49,504 bases of DNA from UBA1426 sp052034085 (GCA_052034085.1 JBPOJA010000012.1:1-49504), one strand, 5' to 3'; counted from the first letter of the stretch, positions 41,321 through 49,504 are shown. The notes: generated by a model from the letters alone, not told the origin. Made by a program: numbers and translations.

Positions 41321-42307
41321 TTACAGAGTCATCATATTTGATTTATCTGACCATGCAAGTTCGTATTCGTCTGCATTGGCATCGGCATTTACTCCTTCCT
41401 TCTCAATGTAAAAGCCAAGTTTGACCAGAGTTTCCACCAGCATTTCATTGGAAGCAAAAACTGAGATTCTCAGACATGGGTATAATTCCTGACACCGGTG
41501 CAGCAGTTTTTCGATCACAATCTTGGCATCAGCCCTCTTAGCTGTGCCCAGGGTCAATATGGTGCATTCATCTACCAGCGCTATAAAACCCTGCAGATTG
41601 CCATCAGTTTCGTATACAAATACTTCGGCATCATTCTGAATTCTTGTTCGCACAGAATCGTACTGCTTATGCCAGTACAAGTGATGCACAAAGGCCTGTG
41701 AAGCAAGGTGGGACTCAAGCCATACCGCCATGATTTCCGGTAAATCGCTCAGATTACCTTCACGTATGGCTTCTGCAGTGCCCCGCGGCTTGGTTGTTAT
41801 CAGCTGTTTAAAGTAGCGGAAATCAAAGAATCTGTTGACTAGATACGCCACCACTATGCCAAAAAAAGTTTCTCCCAGCCGCAGTGCGCCATATATTGCA
41901 GGGGGTGTTTCCTTTTCACCGATTAAAATTATAAGGAAAACGACCAGGCTTATGACGATGCTGGCCTGGAGTTTCAGAATATTACAAAGATATATGATGA
42001 GCACAACCCCTAGTATAGCCAGGGCCGTGGCGACTTTGAAATCCGTGCGTTCAATTACCAGCAGAGCCAGTATGCCGAGCACAGCGCCGATTGCAGTGCC
42101 AACCATACGCTCGACACCTGTCTGTATGGAGTTCTGAAGAGAAGATTTCATACAGATAATTGCGGCAATGGCCGCCTGAATGCCGTCTCCTAAGCTTATA
42201 GTCTGAAAGAAAATCAGGCACAGCCCCACCGCAAGACCTGTCTTTATGTTCCTCATTCCTATCCGAAAGCGGGGATCTGAGCGGTTTTCTTCAGAAAATT
42301 TCTCCAA
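41321..42307 (-). CDS. Fusion of FUSC/ArAE-type membrane domain and GNAT acetyltransferase
   Basis: 328 residues from TTG 42307, which follows AGGAGGTGTCC. Residues about 18-165 form six membrane segments of the aromatic-acid-exporter-1 type (GMRNIKTGLAVGLCLIFFQT, VERMVGTAIGAVLGILALLV, RLGETFFGIVVAYLVNRFFD). Residues about 175-310 form a GNAT fold (AIREGNLSDLPEIMAVWLES, VFVYETDGNLQGFIALVDE, ILTLGTAKRADAKIVIEKLL, ISVFASNEMLVETLVKLGFY). The two are joined in one frame without disruption. A transporter coupled to an acetyltransferase could modify what it moves. The next gene upstream ends 23 bases before it, same strand. Confidence 0.8.
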   Translation of the reverse strand: MEKFSEENRSDPRFRIGMRNIKTGLAVGLCLIFFQTISLGDGIQAAIAAIICMKSSLQNSIQTGVERMVGTAIGAVLGILALLVIERTDFKVATALAILGVVLIIYLCNILKLQASIVISLVVFLIILIGEKETPPAIYGALRLGETFFGIVVAYLVNRFFDFRYFKQLITTKPRGTAEAIREGNLSDLPEIMAVWLESHLASQAFVHHLYWHKQYDSVRTRIQNDAEVFVYETDGNLQGFIALVDECTILTLGTAKRADAKIVIEKLLHRCQELYPCLRISVFASNEMLVETLVKLGFYIEKEGVNADANADEYELAWSDKSNMMTL

Positions 42308-42330
42308 TAAAGGACACCTCCTAGCGGTAT

Positions 42331-42933
42331 TTATAAATATGCCTTCGGGCAGGTCTTACTGAGTTTGCATACATCACATGGCCTTATATTCTTAAGTGGC
42401 GGGGTATTTTGTATGCCGAAAATGCCGGTAACCGTTTTCAGAGGTTGCATCACATAATTGTCAGCCAGGCTGACATCTATCTCTTTAGCCTTCAGAATAT
42501 CCAAAAGCGGCGCCTGCATTTCCAGAGGAATACTACCCTGACCCGGTCCAAAGGGATTGGTCATGAAAAAACCCTGCCCATGAACCTTTTCCCGGATAAG
42601 CTCCACCAGCCACCTCTCAGCCTTTACAATCATGTCGGTGGAGTAGACATCGTCATTCTCAGAGTGTTCCTGCAGACTGGCCACCAGAAAACCCAGTTCA
42701 AAGGCCGGCGCAAATAATTCACTTAATTCACCCAGCCTGAAGGTTTCTCCGCCAGCCAGCCTTATGCTCCCCGGTGAGACACCATCCTGAGATGTGTCCA
42801 GGGGGAAAGACTGATATATAGCAGAAATTCTGTCTGCCTTGGAGAGCCCGTCAAGATGAATATTTACAACCTGCCTGTCCAAAACTCCCATGCTTTTCCG
42901 CCTGCTCATATATTCATCTCGATTATAAGCCAT
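42331..42933 (-). CDS. Vitamin B12-dependent methionine synthase activation-domain-like protein
   Basis: 200 residues. FAPAFELGFLVASLQE, FGPGQGSIPLEMQAPLLDIL, and VSLADNYVMQPLKTVTGIFGI resemble the stand-alone MetH activation-domain proteins of anaerobes, in which a conserved motif of the type MxPxKSVSGI is found. The C-terminus carries CDVCKLSKTCPKAYL, three or four Cys that could bind a metal or Fe-S cluster. Such proteins may help reactivate corrinoid enzymes. The start is 24 bases after a divergent start for the serine hydrolase gene. Not certain. Confidence 0.6.
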   Translation of the reverse strand: MAYNRDEYMSRRKSMGVLDRQVVNIHLDGLSKADRISAIYQSFPLDTSQDGVSPGSIRLAGGETFRLGELSELFAPAFELGFLVASLQEHSENDDVYSTDMIVKAERWLVELIREKVHGQGFFMTNPFGPGQGSIPLEMQAPLLDILKAKEIDVSLADNYVMQPLKTVTGIFGIQNTPPLKNIRPCDVCKLSKTCPKAYL

Positions 42934-42972
42934 TTATGTATTAGAATAAAGAAGTAAAATGGAGGAAGAATA

Positions 42973-43959
42973 TTGAAAGATCGTTTGGATAGTTTTGTAG
43001 AGGAAGTAAAAGCCCGAAGGTTGAAAGTTGACAGCATCATAATAAGCCACGGCATCAGAAAACCGGAACTGTGGGATTATTATTTCACAGAAAATAAAAA
43101 GCGGGATGCCAGATCCCTAAGCAAGGTGGTGAGCGGCCTTTCCATAGGCATAGCTGTGGAAAAAGGACTCATGCATCCGGAAGACTTTCTGATGGATTAT
43201 TTCCCCCATGTGAGAATTACAAACAAGAGAAACGAGGAGCATTTAAGCCGGGCAAAAATAAAGCACCTTCTTTCCATGAGCCTTGGCCATGAAATGCCGC
43301 TGTTGATGCAACGTGATTACAAAGCGCTTCCGGAGAATACAGATTACATCTCATATATTCTTAACAGTCCGATTACCCATACCCCGGGTACATTTTTTGT
43401 TTATACAAACGCAGTCACTTACCTGCTCTCCGCCATAATGCAGCAAATTACGGATGTTACCTTTGATAAATGGACACAGGATAATCTGCTTACTCCAATA
43501 GGCATTGAAGAACTGTACTGGGAGCATTCCCATCAGGGCATCTGTATGGGCTCCACGGGTCTTCATCTGGATGTACGGGATGCTCATGAAATCGGTATGC
43601 TTTTGCTGAACCAGGGCGCCTGGATAGATGAGCTGTCTGCCGCCTCCACGCAAATTGTTGATGCCGGATGGATAAGCGAGATGAAGAAAAGTCATATTCA
43701 TAACCAGGATTGGGAAAAATTCCACAACCCTCTGAATACCTGCCTTAAAAAAATCGCTTACGGCTATCACCTTTGGGTATGCGGCAACGGGAGTGAAAAA
43801 TATCCGGAGACTCATTTTTTCGGCGACGGAGCCAACGGCCAGCAACTAATTGTTATTCCGCAAGAAGAAATGGTAATCGCCATTATGGCAAGGCTGAATG
43901 ATTCCCGAAAATTAGAAGAAATTATTTGCACAAAACTTCTTGCATTCCTCCGAAAATAA
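42973..43959 (+). CDS. Serine hydrolase of the beta-lactamase/class C fold
   Basis: 328 residues from TTG 42973, preceded by ATGGAGGAAG. The SxxK motif is RSLSKVVSGLSIG (Ser48-Lys51 region), the second motif YTNAV appears as the YxN element, and HFFGDGANGQQLIVIP supplies the third motif as the usual GxxG. No signal peptide is seen, so it is cytoplasmic, unlike true penicillin-binding proteins. The likely role is an esterase or D-amino-acid peptidase. Its end overlaps with a long upstream extension of the aminotransferase frame, but the true aminotransferase start is downstream. Confidence 0.8.
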   Translation: MKDRLDSFVEEVKARRLKVDSIIISHGIRKPELWDYYFTENKKRDARSLSKVVSGLSIGIAVEKGLMHPEDFLMDYFPHVRITNKRNEEHLSRAKIKHLLSMSLGHEMPLLMQRDYKALPENTDYISYILNSPITHTPGTFFVYTNAVTYLLSAIMQQITDVTFDKWTQDNLLTPIGIEELYWEHSHQGICMGSTGLHLDVRDAHEIGMLLLNQGAWIDELSAASTQIVDAGWISEMKKSHIHNQDWEKFHNPLNTCLKKIAYGYHLWVCGNGSEKYPETHFFGDGANGQQLIVIPQEEMVIAIMARLNDSRKLEEIICTKLLAFLRK

Positions 43960-43997
43960 TTTTAGACTACCTATTAAAAAGAATCGGGGAAATCAAG

Positions 43998-45194
43998 ATG
44001 AAAGAACTATCAAAAAAATTTACTGATATGAATGCTTCATCTATCAGGGTGTTAGCAGGTTATGCCGATCAGGCGGAAAAACAGGGCAAAAAAATTTACA
44101 GACTTAATATCGGCCAACCGGACCTGCATGTTCCTGACGAGTATTACGAAGAAGTGCGCAGATTCCACGCACCTGTTATCGAATATATGGCATCCCCCGG
44201 CCTGGCCTCTTTAAGACAGACTATGGCGGACTATTATAATGAGGCGGGTATAGATGCGGATAAAGATGACTTTCTCGTTACGGCCGGAGGAACTGAAGCC
44301 ATTATGTTCTCTTATCTTGCGCTTACCAATCCGGGAGATGAATTTATAGTTTTCGAACCTTATTATTCAAACTACAACACTTTGTTCACGATAGCGGGGG
44401 CAAAACCTGCGGCTGTTACCACTCTTGTAGAAAATGGCTTTCATTTCAGGCGGGAGGATCTGGAAGCAAAAATTAACGATAAAACGAAAGCGATTATGGT
44501 AACAAGTCCGGGCAATCCGACAGGTACAGTTCTTACCGATGAAGAAATGGACGTCATAGCAGATGCGGCGAAGAAATACGATTTGTTTGTTATAGCAGAT
44601 GAAGTTTACAGGGAAATGGTTTTTGACGGCGGCAAGGTAAAAAGTTTTGGCCACAGGAAGGATATTTACGACAGACTCATTATAGTCGACAGTGTGTCAA
44701 AGAGGTTCAATGCCTGCGGGACACGGATAGGTTCAATCTTCACAAAGAATAAAGAAGCTTTCGCAATTATGGAAAAACTGTGTCAGGGCAGGCTGTCCGT
44801 ATCGACAATAGAGCAGCACGGAGCCATAGGACTGTATTCAACCAGAAATAAACTGATAGGACAAATAAGAGATGAGTTTGAAAAACGCAGGGATATAGTA
44901 TATGAAGCCATGCGACTGATTCCGGGCGTTGTGGTAACCAAACCGGAAGGCGCTTTCTATGTGATGGCAAAACTTCCCATAGATGATGCCGATCGTTTTT
45001 CCAAATGGATGCTTACTGAATTTGAATACGAAGGAGAAACTGTTATGGCTGCTTCAGGCGCCAGTTTCTACGCAACGGAGGGCCTGGGGAAAAATGAAAT
45101 AAGAATAGCCTACGTTCTGAAAGAAAAAGATCTGCAAAGGGCCCTTTTCTTACTGAAAAAAGGATTGGAAGAATACAGCAGAACAGTTTTATGA
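43998..45194 (+). CDS. Class I/II aminotransferase (aspartate aminotransferase-like)
   Basis: 398 residues with the fold-type I pattern: RLNIGQPDLHVPDEYYE, GGTEAIMFSYLALTNPGDE, VTSPGNPTGTVLTDEEM, IADEVYREMVFDG, and the PLP lysine in VDSVSKRFNACGTRIGS (about Lys237). It lacks the final arginine motif variants that would define the substrate, so aspartate, alanine or another amino acid is possible. ATG 43998 follows GGGGAAATC. A long palindrome and the arginase gene follow. In a fermenter it probably moves amino groups to an oxo acid in the same arginine-linked route. Confidence 0.85.
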   Translation: MKELSKKFTDMNASSIRVLAGYADQAEKQGKKIYRLNIGQPDLHVPDEYYEEVRRFHAPVIEYMASPGLASLRQTMADYYNEAGIDADKDDFLVTAGGTEAIMFSYLALTNPGDEFIVFEPYYSNYNTLFTIAGAKPAAVTTLVENGFHFRREDLEAKINDKTKAIMVTSPGNPTGTVLTDEEMDVIADAAKKYDLFVIADEVYREMVFDGGKVKSFGHRKDIYDRLIIVDSVSKRFNACGTRIGSIFTKNKEAFAIMEKLCQGRLSVSTIEQHGAIGLYSTRNKLIGQIRDEFEKRRDIVYEAMRLIPGVVVTKPEGAFYVMAKLPIDDADRFSKWMLTEFEYEGETVMAASGASFYATEGLGKNEIRIAYVLKEKDLQRALFLLKKGLEEYSRTVL

Positions 45195-45228
45195 TAATAT
45201 GATTATGCATGGTGCATAATCATATTAT
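45194..45228. promoter_or_regulatory. Long inverted repeat between aminotransferase and arginase genes
   Basis: ATAATATGATTATGCA (45194-45209) and its exact complement (45213-45228) flank TGG, followed by TTTTGG and the arginase ribosome site. The stem has only four GC pairs, so it may be a regulatory hairpin or attenuator rather than a strong terminator. Confidence 0.55.
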
Positions 45229-45249
45229 TTTGGATTGGGAGGAATTGCT

Positions 45250-46143
45250 GTGGAAAAAAGGGTTGATCTCATCGGCGTCCAGATTGACTGCGGCGCATCC
45301 AAAGTAGGAGCTTCAGTGGGACCTTTCGCCATCAGAATCGCAGGCTTGCCGCAGGGCATTCAGGATCTGGGATATGAACTTATCGACAAAGGCGACATTA
45401 TTCAGCCCCTCAACGGGGCCACTTCTGAAAATCTTAAAAACTACGAATCTGTAGTCAGCACATGTAAACAGCTTTATGAATCAACAATGGAATCTTTTGA
45501 GCGGGGTGCATTTCCTATAGCAATAGGAGGAGACCACAGTCTGGCAGCAGGATCTGCTTCTGCAACTCTGAAGAGATATGGTGGAAAAGTGGGGATAATC
45601 TGGATAGATGCCCACGGAGATTTCAATGACGAAAACATCACTCCCTCCGGTAATATGCACGGCATGTCCTTTTCGGCTCTGTGCGGACTGGGCCCGGATA
45701 TAATGGTGGATTATGGTCAGGGACCTGTCTATGCCGATGTAAGCAAATGCGTTCAGATAGCGGCGAGAGACATAGACAAAAAAGAAGCTGCAAAAATGAA
45801 GGCTTCGGGGCTTACGGTCTTTGCCATTGACACCATCGATAAACTGGGAATGCAGGAGGTCATGAGGCAGGCCATTGCCATCGCCACCGACGGGACAGAA
45901 GGTATACATTTAAGCTTCGATATCGACTCTCTTACACCGGAAGCCGCTCCGGGAACCGGTACCAAGGTTCACAGCGGTCTGACCATAAGGGAAGCCTTTC
46001 TGGCAGTGGAAATGTTAAGTGAATCAGGTAAACTTCTTGCAATGGACATGGTTGAAGTCAACCCGATTCTAGATATTTCAAACCAGACCGCAAGTCTGGC
46101 CAGCGAGCTGGTGCTTTCCGCCTTGGGCAAGGTTGTGTACTAA
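45250..46143 (+). CDS. rocF: Arginase
   Basis: 297 residues of the ureohydrolase family. Metal ligands are visible in GGDHSLAAG, WIDAHGDFND (Asp-Ala-His-x-Asp) and SFDIDSLTPEAAPGTGT; the arginase-type PSGNMHGMSFSALCG also matches. The reaction is arginine to ornithine + urea. Lengths of 295-300 are typical. Agmatinase is less likely because the PSGNMHGM motif is arginase-like. GGGAGGAATT precedes GTG 45250. Ornithine could feed the racemase-like enzyme at 11849, but they are 34 kb apart. Confidence 0.9.
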   Translation: MEKRVDLIGVQIDCGASKVGASVGPFAIRIAGLPQGIQDLGYELIDKGDIIQPLNGATSENLKNYESVVSTCKQLYESTMESFERGAFPIAIGGDHSLAAGSASATLKRYGGKVGIIWIDAHGDFNDENITPSGNMHGMSFSALCGLGPDIMVDYGQGPVYADVSKCVQIAARDIDKKEAAKMKASGLTVFAIDTIDKLGMQEVMRQAIAIATDGTEGIHLSFDIDSLTPEAAPGTGTKVHSGLTIREAFLAVEMLSESGKLLAMDMVEVNPILDISNQTASLASELVLSALGKVVY

Positions 46144-46197
46144 ATTAACTTCATAATTTATAATTAAATAACTAACATTAAAAGAGAGGTATTTGTC

Positions 46198-47271
46198 ATG
46201 GACTATTATGTTTTAGCCATCAATCCGGGCTCTACATCGACGAAGCTCGCCCTTTACAAAAATGAAGAGAGATTGTTTGCGGAGACTATAGACCACAGCC
46301 CCGAAGAAATTGCCGGATGGAAAAACACACGTGATGAATTTAATGCGAGAATAGCACTCATTGAAGAGCATCTGAGGAAACAGGATTTTGACACAAAAAC
46401 CCTTTCTGCGGTAGTGGGAAGAGGTGGAATGCTCCCGCCGGTGAAAGCGGGAGGTTATCTTGTCAATAATGCCATGAAAGACTTCTTCTGGGATGAATCA
46501 AATCCCAAGCACGCTTCCAATTTCGGCGCGCTTCTTGCGGCCGCCATCGCAGATCCGCTGGGCATTCCTGCATATATCTATGATGCCGTTTCCACCGACG
46601 AGCTCAGGGAAATTGCAAAAATCACCGGGCTTGTTGAAGTGGTCAGGCAGCCGTACAGTCACGTGCTCAACTCCAAGGCTGTTTCGAGAAAGGTCGCCAA
46701 AGAAATGGGCAAGCGCTACGAGGATGTGAACTTTGTGGTGGCTCATCTGGGAGGCGGGATTTCGGTAACCGCTCATCAGAAAGGCAGGATGGTGGATGTT
46801 ATTGAAGACGATGCCGGCCCGTTTTCACCCGAAAGATCAGGTTCCATTCCCCTACAGCGCATACTGGACCTGTGCTACAGCGGTCAGTTTACAAAACAGG
46901 AGTTCAGAAAGAAACTCAGGGGGATGGGAGGCATGAAAGCCTTGCTTGGCACCCATGACTGCCGGGAAATTGAAAAAATGATTGAGGCGGGAGACGAATA
47001 CGCAAAGAAAGTTTACGAGGCCCAGGCATATCAGATAGCCAAGGGAATAGGTGAAATGGCGCCAACCATAGACGGAAAAATCGATGCCATAATTCTGACC
47101 GGCGGAGTTGCTTATTCAAAAATGCTTACCGACTGGATTGTCGAAAGAGTATCTTTCATTGCGCCTGTAATTATCGTCCCCGGGGAAAACGAGCTGGAAT
47201 CCCTAGCTTATGGAGCCCTGAGAATTTTGAAGGGAGAGGAGCAGTATCACGAATTTGTTTTGGAGGGATAA
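46198..47271 (+). CDS. buk: Butyrate kinase
   Basis: 357 residues of the ASKHA fold. Signature regions are LAINPGSTSTKLALYK (phosphate 1), VVAHLGGGISVTAHQKGRMVD (acetate/butyrate kinase motif) and AIILTGGVAYSKML. Butyryl phosphate + ADP to butyrate + ATP is the end reaction of butyrate-forming fermentations; branched-chain acyl phosphates may also be used. No phosphotransbutyrylase lies next to it, so the partner is elsewhere. AGAGAGGT precedes the start. Its last 25 bases overlap the end of the convergent DUF3810 gene. Confidence 0.92.
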   Translation: MDYYVLAINPGSTSTKLALYKNEERLFAETIDHSPEEIAGWKNTRDEFNARIALIEEHLRKQDFDTKTLSAVVGRGGMLPPVKAGGYLVNNAMKDFFWDESNPKHASNFGALLAAAIADPLGIPAYIYDAVSTDELREIAKITGLVEVVRQPYSHVLNSKAVSRKVAKEMGKRYEDVNFVVAHLGGGISVTAHQKGRMVDVIEDDAGPFSPERSGSIPLQRILDLCYSGQFTKQEFRKKLRGMGGMKALLGTHDCREIEKMIEAGDEYAKKVYEAQAYQIAKGIGEMAPTIDGKIDAIILTGGVAYSKMLTDWIVERVSFIAPVIIVPGENELESLAYGALRILKGEEQYHEFVLEG

Positions 47272-48332
47272 TTTCCGTTTAAGGAACTGCGATACTCTTC
47301 GAGCAGCAGTCTGACCATTAAACCGTAACTTTTAACGCCCGCTTTCTGGGCGTTAATTTTTAAATATGTATCGTTGGCCCTCGTTGAGACGGAAGTGATT
47401 TTTCTTGTATGGGCTTTCCAGTAAGCTCTGTTATTTGCCATTTCAGCGCGCACGGGCTCAGGGATTTGTGAAACAAGTTCGGAATAAAGATCTTCCTCCA
47501 CGGTTTTGCCGAGTGCATTTAAGGTGTAGGAAAGGGCATTCAAAGCTCCGCTGTATCTGAACTGACTCGAAACGGAGTCGCGGCAGGCCAGGTATGCAAT
47601 GAAATTAGCTTCTTCTTCCCGCATGAAACCTTTCAAATGAGCCAGCTCATGACACATAGTAAAGGGGATGAGGCAAGAAGGGATGTCTTTGTTGAAGTTG
47701 GCCTCCAATGTAAAGGGAGAATAGATTCCTGTAATTCCCAGGTAAGACATGCCTTTGGAAAATAACACCGGTTTTGGCTTTGGGTAGAAACCACCCATCT
47801 GAGGAAAACGCTCTTTTTGATTTTTCATGGAATCTATGGCAACTGATTTCATCTCGATATTTTCCAAAAAAAGTAATCCATCCTGCCCGCGTGGGATTTC
47901 GAGAGATAGTGCAGAAACGTCTTCAAGCAGAATCTCATATAGAGCGACCAGCTCTTCCTGAGAATACGCATTCTCTGATAAAAGTTCATAATCAAAAATT
48001 CCCGGTCTGCTGTAGTTAACCGCAGCGTTTGAGGAAAAGAGCAAGGCAAGTGCGGCAGTAACCGGCATAAACCTGAAAAGAAGAGTCTTTGGCCCCTTCC
48101 TGAACAATACATACAGAAAATAAAGAGGCAAAGCGAAAATCGCTATTTCGAAAACGGATAAAGGCAGTGGTGAAAATAGTCTGCCCAAGGTATTTACGAA
48201 AAGGGGCAGAACTATATTGCCATACCACTGGCTGAAGCCCGATATGTTGCGTGCCAATACCACCAGAAGCAAAGCTAATCCCAGAAGAACGGCGGAGATT
48301 ATGACTGATAATTTATTCATGGAGATATTCAT
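47247..48332 (-). CDS. DUF3810-family membrane protein with HExxH motif
   Basis: 361 residues with three to four N-terminal membrane segments (VIISAVLLGLALLLVVLA, FEIAIFALPLYFLYVLF, MPVTAALALLF) and a soluble part holding MCHELAHLKGFMREEEANFIAYLAC, a zinc-peptidase-like HExxH plus E (about residue 230). It may be an integral membrane metallopeptidase. The start is four bases after the sortase stop, so both are co-transcribed. It overlaps the butyrate kinase gene tail to tail by 25 bases. Confidence 0.8.
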   Translation of the reverse strand: MNISMNKLSVIISAVLLGLALLLVVLARNISGFSQWYGNIVLPLFVNTLGRLFSPLPLSVFEIAIFALPLYFLYVLFRKGPKTLLFRFMPVTAALALLFSSNAAVNYSRPGIFDYELLSENAYSQEELVALYEILLEDVSALSLEIPRGQDGLLFLENIEMKSVAIDSMKNQKERFPQMGGFYPKPKPVLFSKGMSYLGITGIYSPFTLEANFNKDIPSCLIPFTMCHELAHLKGFMREEEANFIAYLACRDSVSSQFRYSGALNALSYTLNALGKTVEEDLYSELVSQIPEPVRAEMANNRAYWKAHTRKITSVSTRANDTYLKINAQKAGVKSYGLMVRLLLEEYRSSLNGNYPSKTNS

Positions 48333-48336
48333 TTTT

Positions 48337-49026
48337 TTAATCGGATGCGCGTGCGCGTATAATAAGCCTATGACTGGATACGATGTACGGTGTACAGGTT
48401 ATTATGGTCAGTACCTCTTCCTCTCCGGTCACCGCTTTTAAAACCCAGGTTTCTTCAGGCAAAACATCAAATTTGTCAAAAACGGTGTAGTTATGGTTTT
48501 CCCCGTTAAAATTCACAATTATTTTGTCTCCCTCTTTGAGTTTGTCCAGGTGCCTGAAAGGGTAGGATCTGTGGCCGGCAACTACTACATTTCCCTTTTG
48601 TCCGGGCATTGCGCTGCCCGTCAAGTGGCCCACACCATATTTAAGCTGCCGGTCTGTCCCTTCCAGCAGGTTCTGTGAAATCTTCAGAGACGGTATTTTA
48701 AACGTGCCCAGCACTATATAAGAGGGAGGTTTTTGAGCTTTGGCCGTGTCTTCTTCATTACCCGGGAGCAAAGTTCCGTCAATTTCTTCAGTTTCATCGC
48801 CGAGGTCAGGATTGAACATGGATAAGTCATCACTGACCAGAATTCCCGCATCGTCATCATCCAGAATTATCGGAGGAGGATCGGGGACGGACTTTTCATC
48901 CTGAGCCCTATAACCAATGAGAAGTTGCCATGGATAATTCATGGCGCTCATAATCAGGGAGGTCGCGATTAGCGCTATCCCCAAAGCCAGTACAGCTAAT
49001 GCAATTTTTTCTTTATTGCCTTTCAT
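48337..49026 (-). CDS. Class D sortase
   Basis: 229 residues. One N-terminal membrane segment (IALAVLALGIALIATSLIMSA) precedes a low-complexity acidic linker and the sortase barrel (YIVLGTFKIPSLKISQNLLEG, GVGHLTGSAMPGQKGNVVVAGHRSYPF). The catalytic His is in VAGHR, the Cys in IITCTPY and the Arg in RLIIRARA. Class D enzymes attach surface proteins to the wall or act during development. The adjacent DUF3810 gene is downstream. It points away from the riboswitch-controlled secreted protein gene to the right, a candidate substrate. Confidence 0.88.
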   Translation of the reverse strand: MKGNKEKIALAVLALGIALIATSLIMSAMNYPWQLLIGYRAQDEKSVPDPPPIILDDDDAGILVSDDLSMFNPDLGDETEEIDGTLLPGNEEDTAKAQKPPSYIVLGTFKIPSLKISQNLLEGTDRQLKYGVGHLTGSAMPGQKGNVVVAGHRSYPFRHLDKLKEGDKIIVNFNGENHNYTVFDKFDVLPEETWVLKAVTGEEEVLTIITCTPYIVSSHRLIIRARASD

Positions 49027-49170
49027 GCAAAAATCATAACACCGGAAGCAGGGAAATGCAATTTATGTCATAACATGAGTAGTTTTTGAAGAATTCAAAA
49101 AGTTTTATGCAAACGGTGTTTATATCATTTCGAGAGGGGTATCTAACACCCGACCAATTAAATATTTATG

Positions 49171-49276
49171 CTAGAATGGGCAAACCTGTCAAAAGGCAGG
49201 GGCGCAAAGCTCAGGAACCTAAAGTCAAACTAAAAAATCGATAATAATTTGCTAGTTTGATATGGCAGTCCGGCCG
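49171..49276 (+). ncRNA. Cyclic di-GMP-I (GEMM-I) riboswitch
   Basis: The core GGGCAAACCTGTCAAAAGGC then AGGGGCGCAAAGC matches the class I c-di-GMP aptamer (GGGCAAACC - tetraloop hairpin - GGACGCAAAGCC). The first hairpin is CCTGTC-AAAA-GGCAGG, and the second helix is TCAAACTA/TAGTTTGA (49225-49232, 49253-49260). CCTAAAGT and the closing ATGGCAGTCCGG fit the conserved joint and 3' side. Its 3' end overlaps the terminator, so ligand binding should switch readthrough into the secreted-protein gene. Confidence 0.88.
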
Positions 49277-49311
49277 CATCGGGATAAATACGTCCCGGAG
49301 CGGCCTTTTTT
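49271..49311 (+). terminator. Riboswitch-associated terminator
   Basis: GGCCGC (49272-49277) pairs with GCGGCC (49300-49305), and CGGGA with TCCCG inside it, followed by TTTTTT. It shares bases with the aptamer's 3' side. Confidence 0.85.
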
Positions 49312-49356
49312 AAAACTTATAACTCATATGTAAAAGTAACGAAAGGGGTGTTACTG

Positions 49357-49504
49357 ATGAAGACTAGTACGAGATACAAGACTACGGCGATACTTTTACT
49401 ATTTGCCCTAGTTGTGAGCCTGTTCCCTTTACCACCGGGAAGCTTCGCACAGATTGATTCTGGCAATGCGGTTGATGAGAAGTCGGGAGAGATGTCGATT
49501 ATTC
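49357..49504 (+). CDS. Secreted protein, C-terminus beyond window
   Basis: From ATG 49357 (after GAAAGGGGTG) the frame is open to the edge. It starts KTSTRYKTTAILLLFALVVS, LFPLPPGSFA, a signal peptide with a likely cut after SFA, then DSGNAVDEKSGEMSII. The family cannot be recognised from 49 residues. Control by a c-di-GMP riboswitch and a nearby class D sortase suggest a surface or adhesion protein. Confidence 0.8.
   Translation, partial: MKTSTRYKTTAILLLFALVVSLFPLPPGSFAQIDSGNAVDEKSGEMSII

Overview
The window looks like the chromosome of an anaerobic, amino-acid-fermenting Gram-positive bacterium of the class Clostridia. The support is a Stickland-type glycine/sarcosine/betaine-reductase component B with an in-frame selenocysteine UGA, a second small selenoprotein gene, sigma-54-controlled amino-acid enzymes, butyrate kinase, a class D sortase, a c-di-GMP-I riboswitch and strong Gram-positive Shine-Dalgarno sites. 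The genus cannot be fixed from the sequence alone. Layout: 0-1.7 kb is the end of an IS21-type element that has cut the 5' end off a cation:proton antiporter gene. 1.8-9.1 kb holds O-acetylhomoserine sulfhydrylase, a cysteine-desulfurase-like enzyme, a large secreted M28-type peptidase, a metallophosphoesterase and a GPH-type symporter. 9.2-19.6 kb is the most coherent and interesting block: a sigma-54 promoter, both genes of a Grd-type selenoenzyme component B (proprotein with its pyruvoyl cleavage Cys, and the Sec subunit), an ornithine/alanine-racemase-like PLP enzyme, a sigma-54 activator, upstream activator dyads, a second sigma-54 promoter, two divergent alanine-dehydrogenase paralogues, an NhaC-type transporter and an opine-dehydrogenase-family enzyme. 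Together they look like a dedicated catabolic regulon for one amino-acid-like or N-substituted amino-acid substrate; the shared Grd components A and C are not in the window. 19.6-31.7 kb is mixed: an OYE reductase, a deleted glyoxalase gene, DUF503, a PPOX/NUDIX/PLD-helicase cassette, an AraC regulator, a secreted LysM-amidohydrolase, a lipoprotein, a DsrE protein and a broken toxin-antitoxin pair. 32.2-41 kb is a gene graveyard: a duplicated and scrambled block (SPFH zinc-ribbon protein, small protein, msrAB, CC/Se selenoprotein) in which each copy has lost different genes, plus remnants of asnB, lysE, fic and a small membrane protein. It ends in a structured RNA candidate and tRNA-Arg(CCU). 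41.3-49.5 kb returns to intact genes: a FUSC-GNAT fusion, a MetH-activation-domain-like protein, a serine hydrolase, aminotransferase-arginase-butyrate kinase, DUF3810-sortase, and a c-di-GMP riboswitch in front of a secreted protein that runs off the window. A palindromic repeat family (half-site about 25 bp, containing GGGACAGCCCTTTTGACA) is scattered between 21 and 32 kb. Gene starts were chosen by Shine-Dalgarno position; function calls come from motif recognition without database searches.
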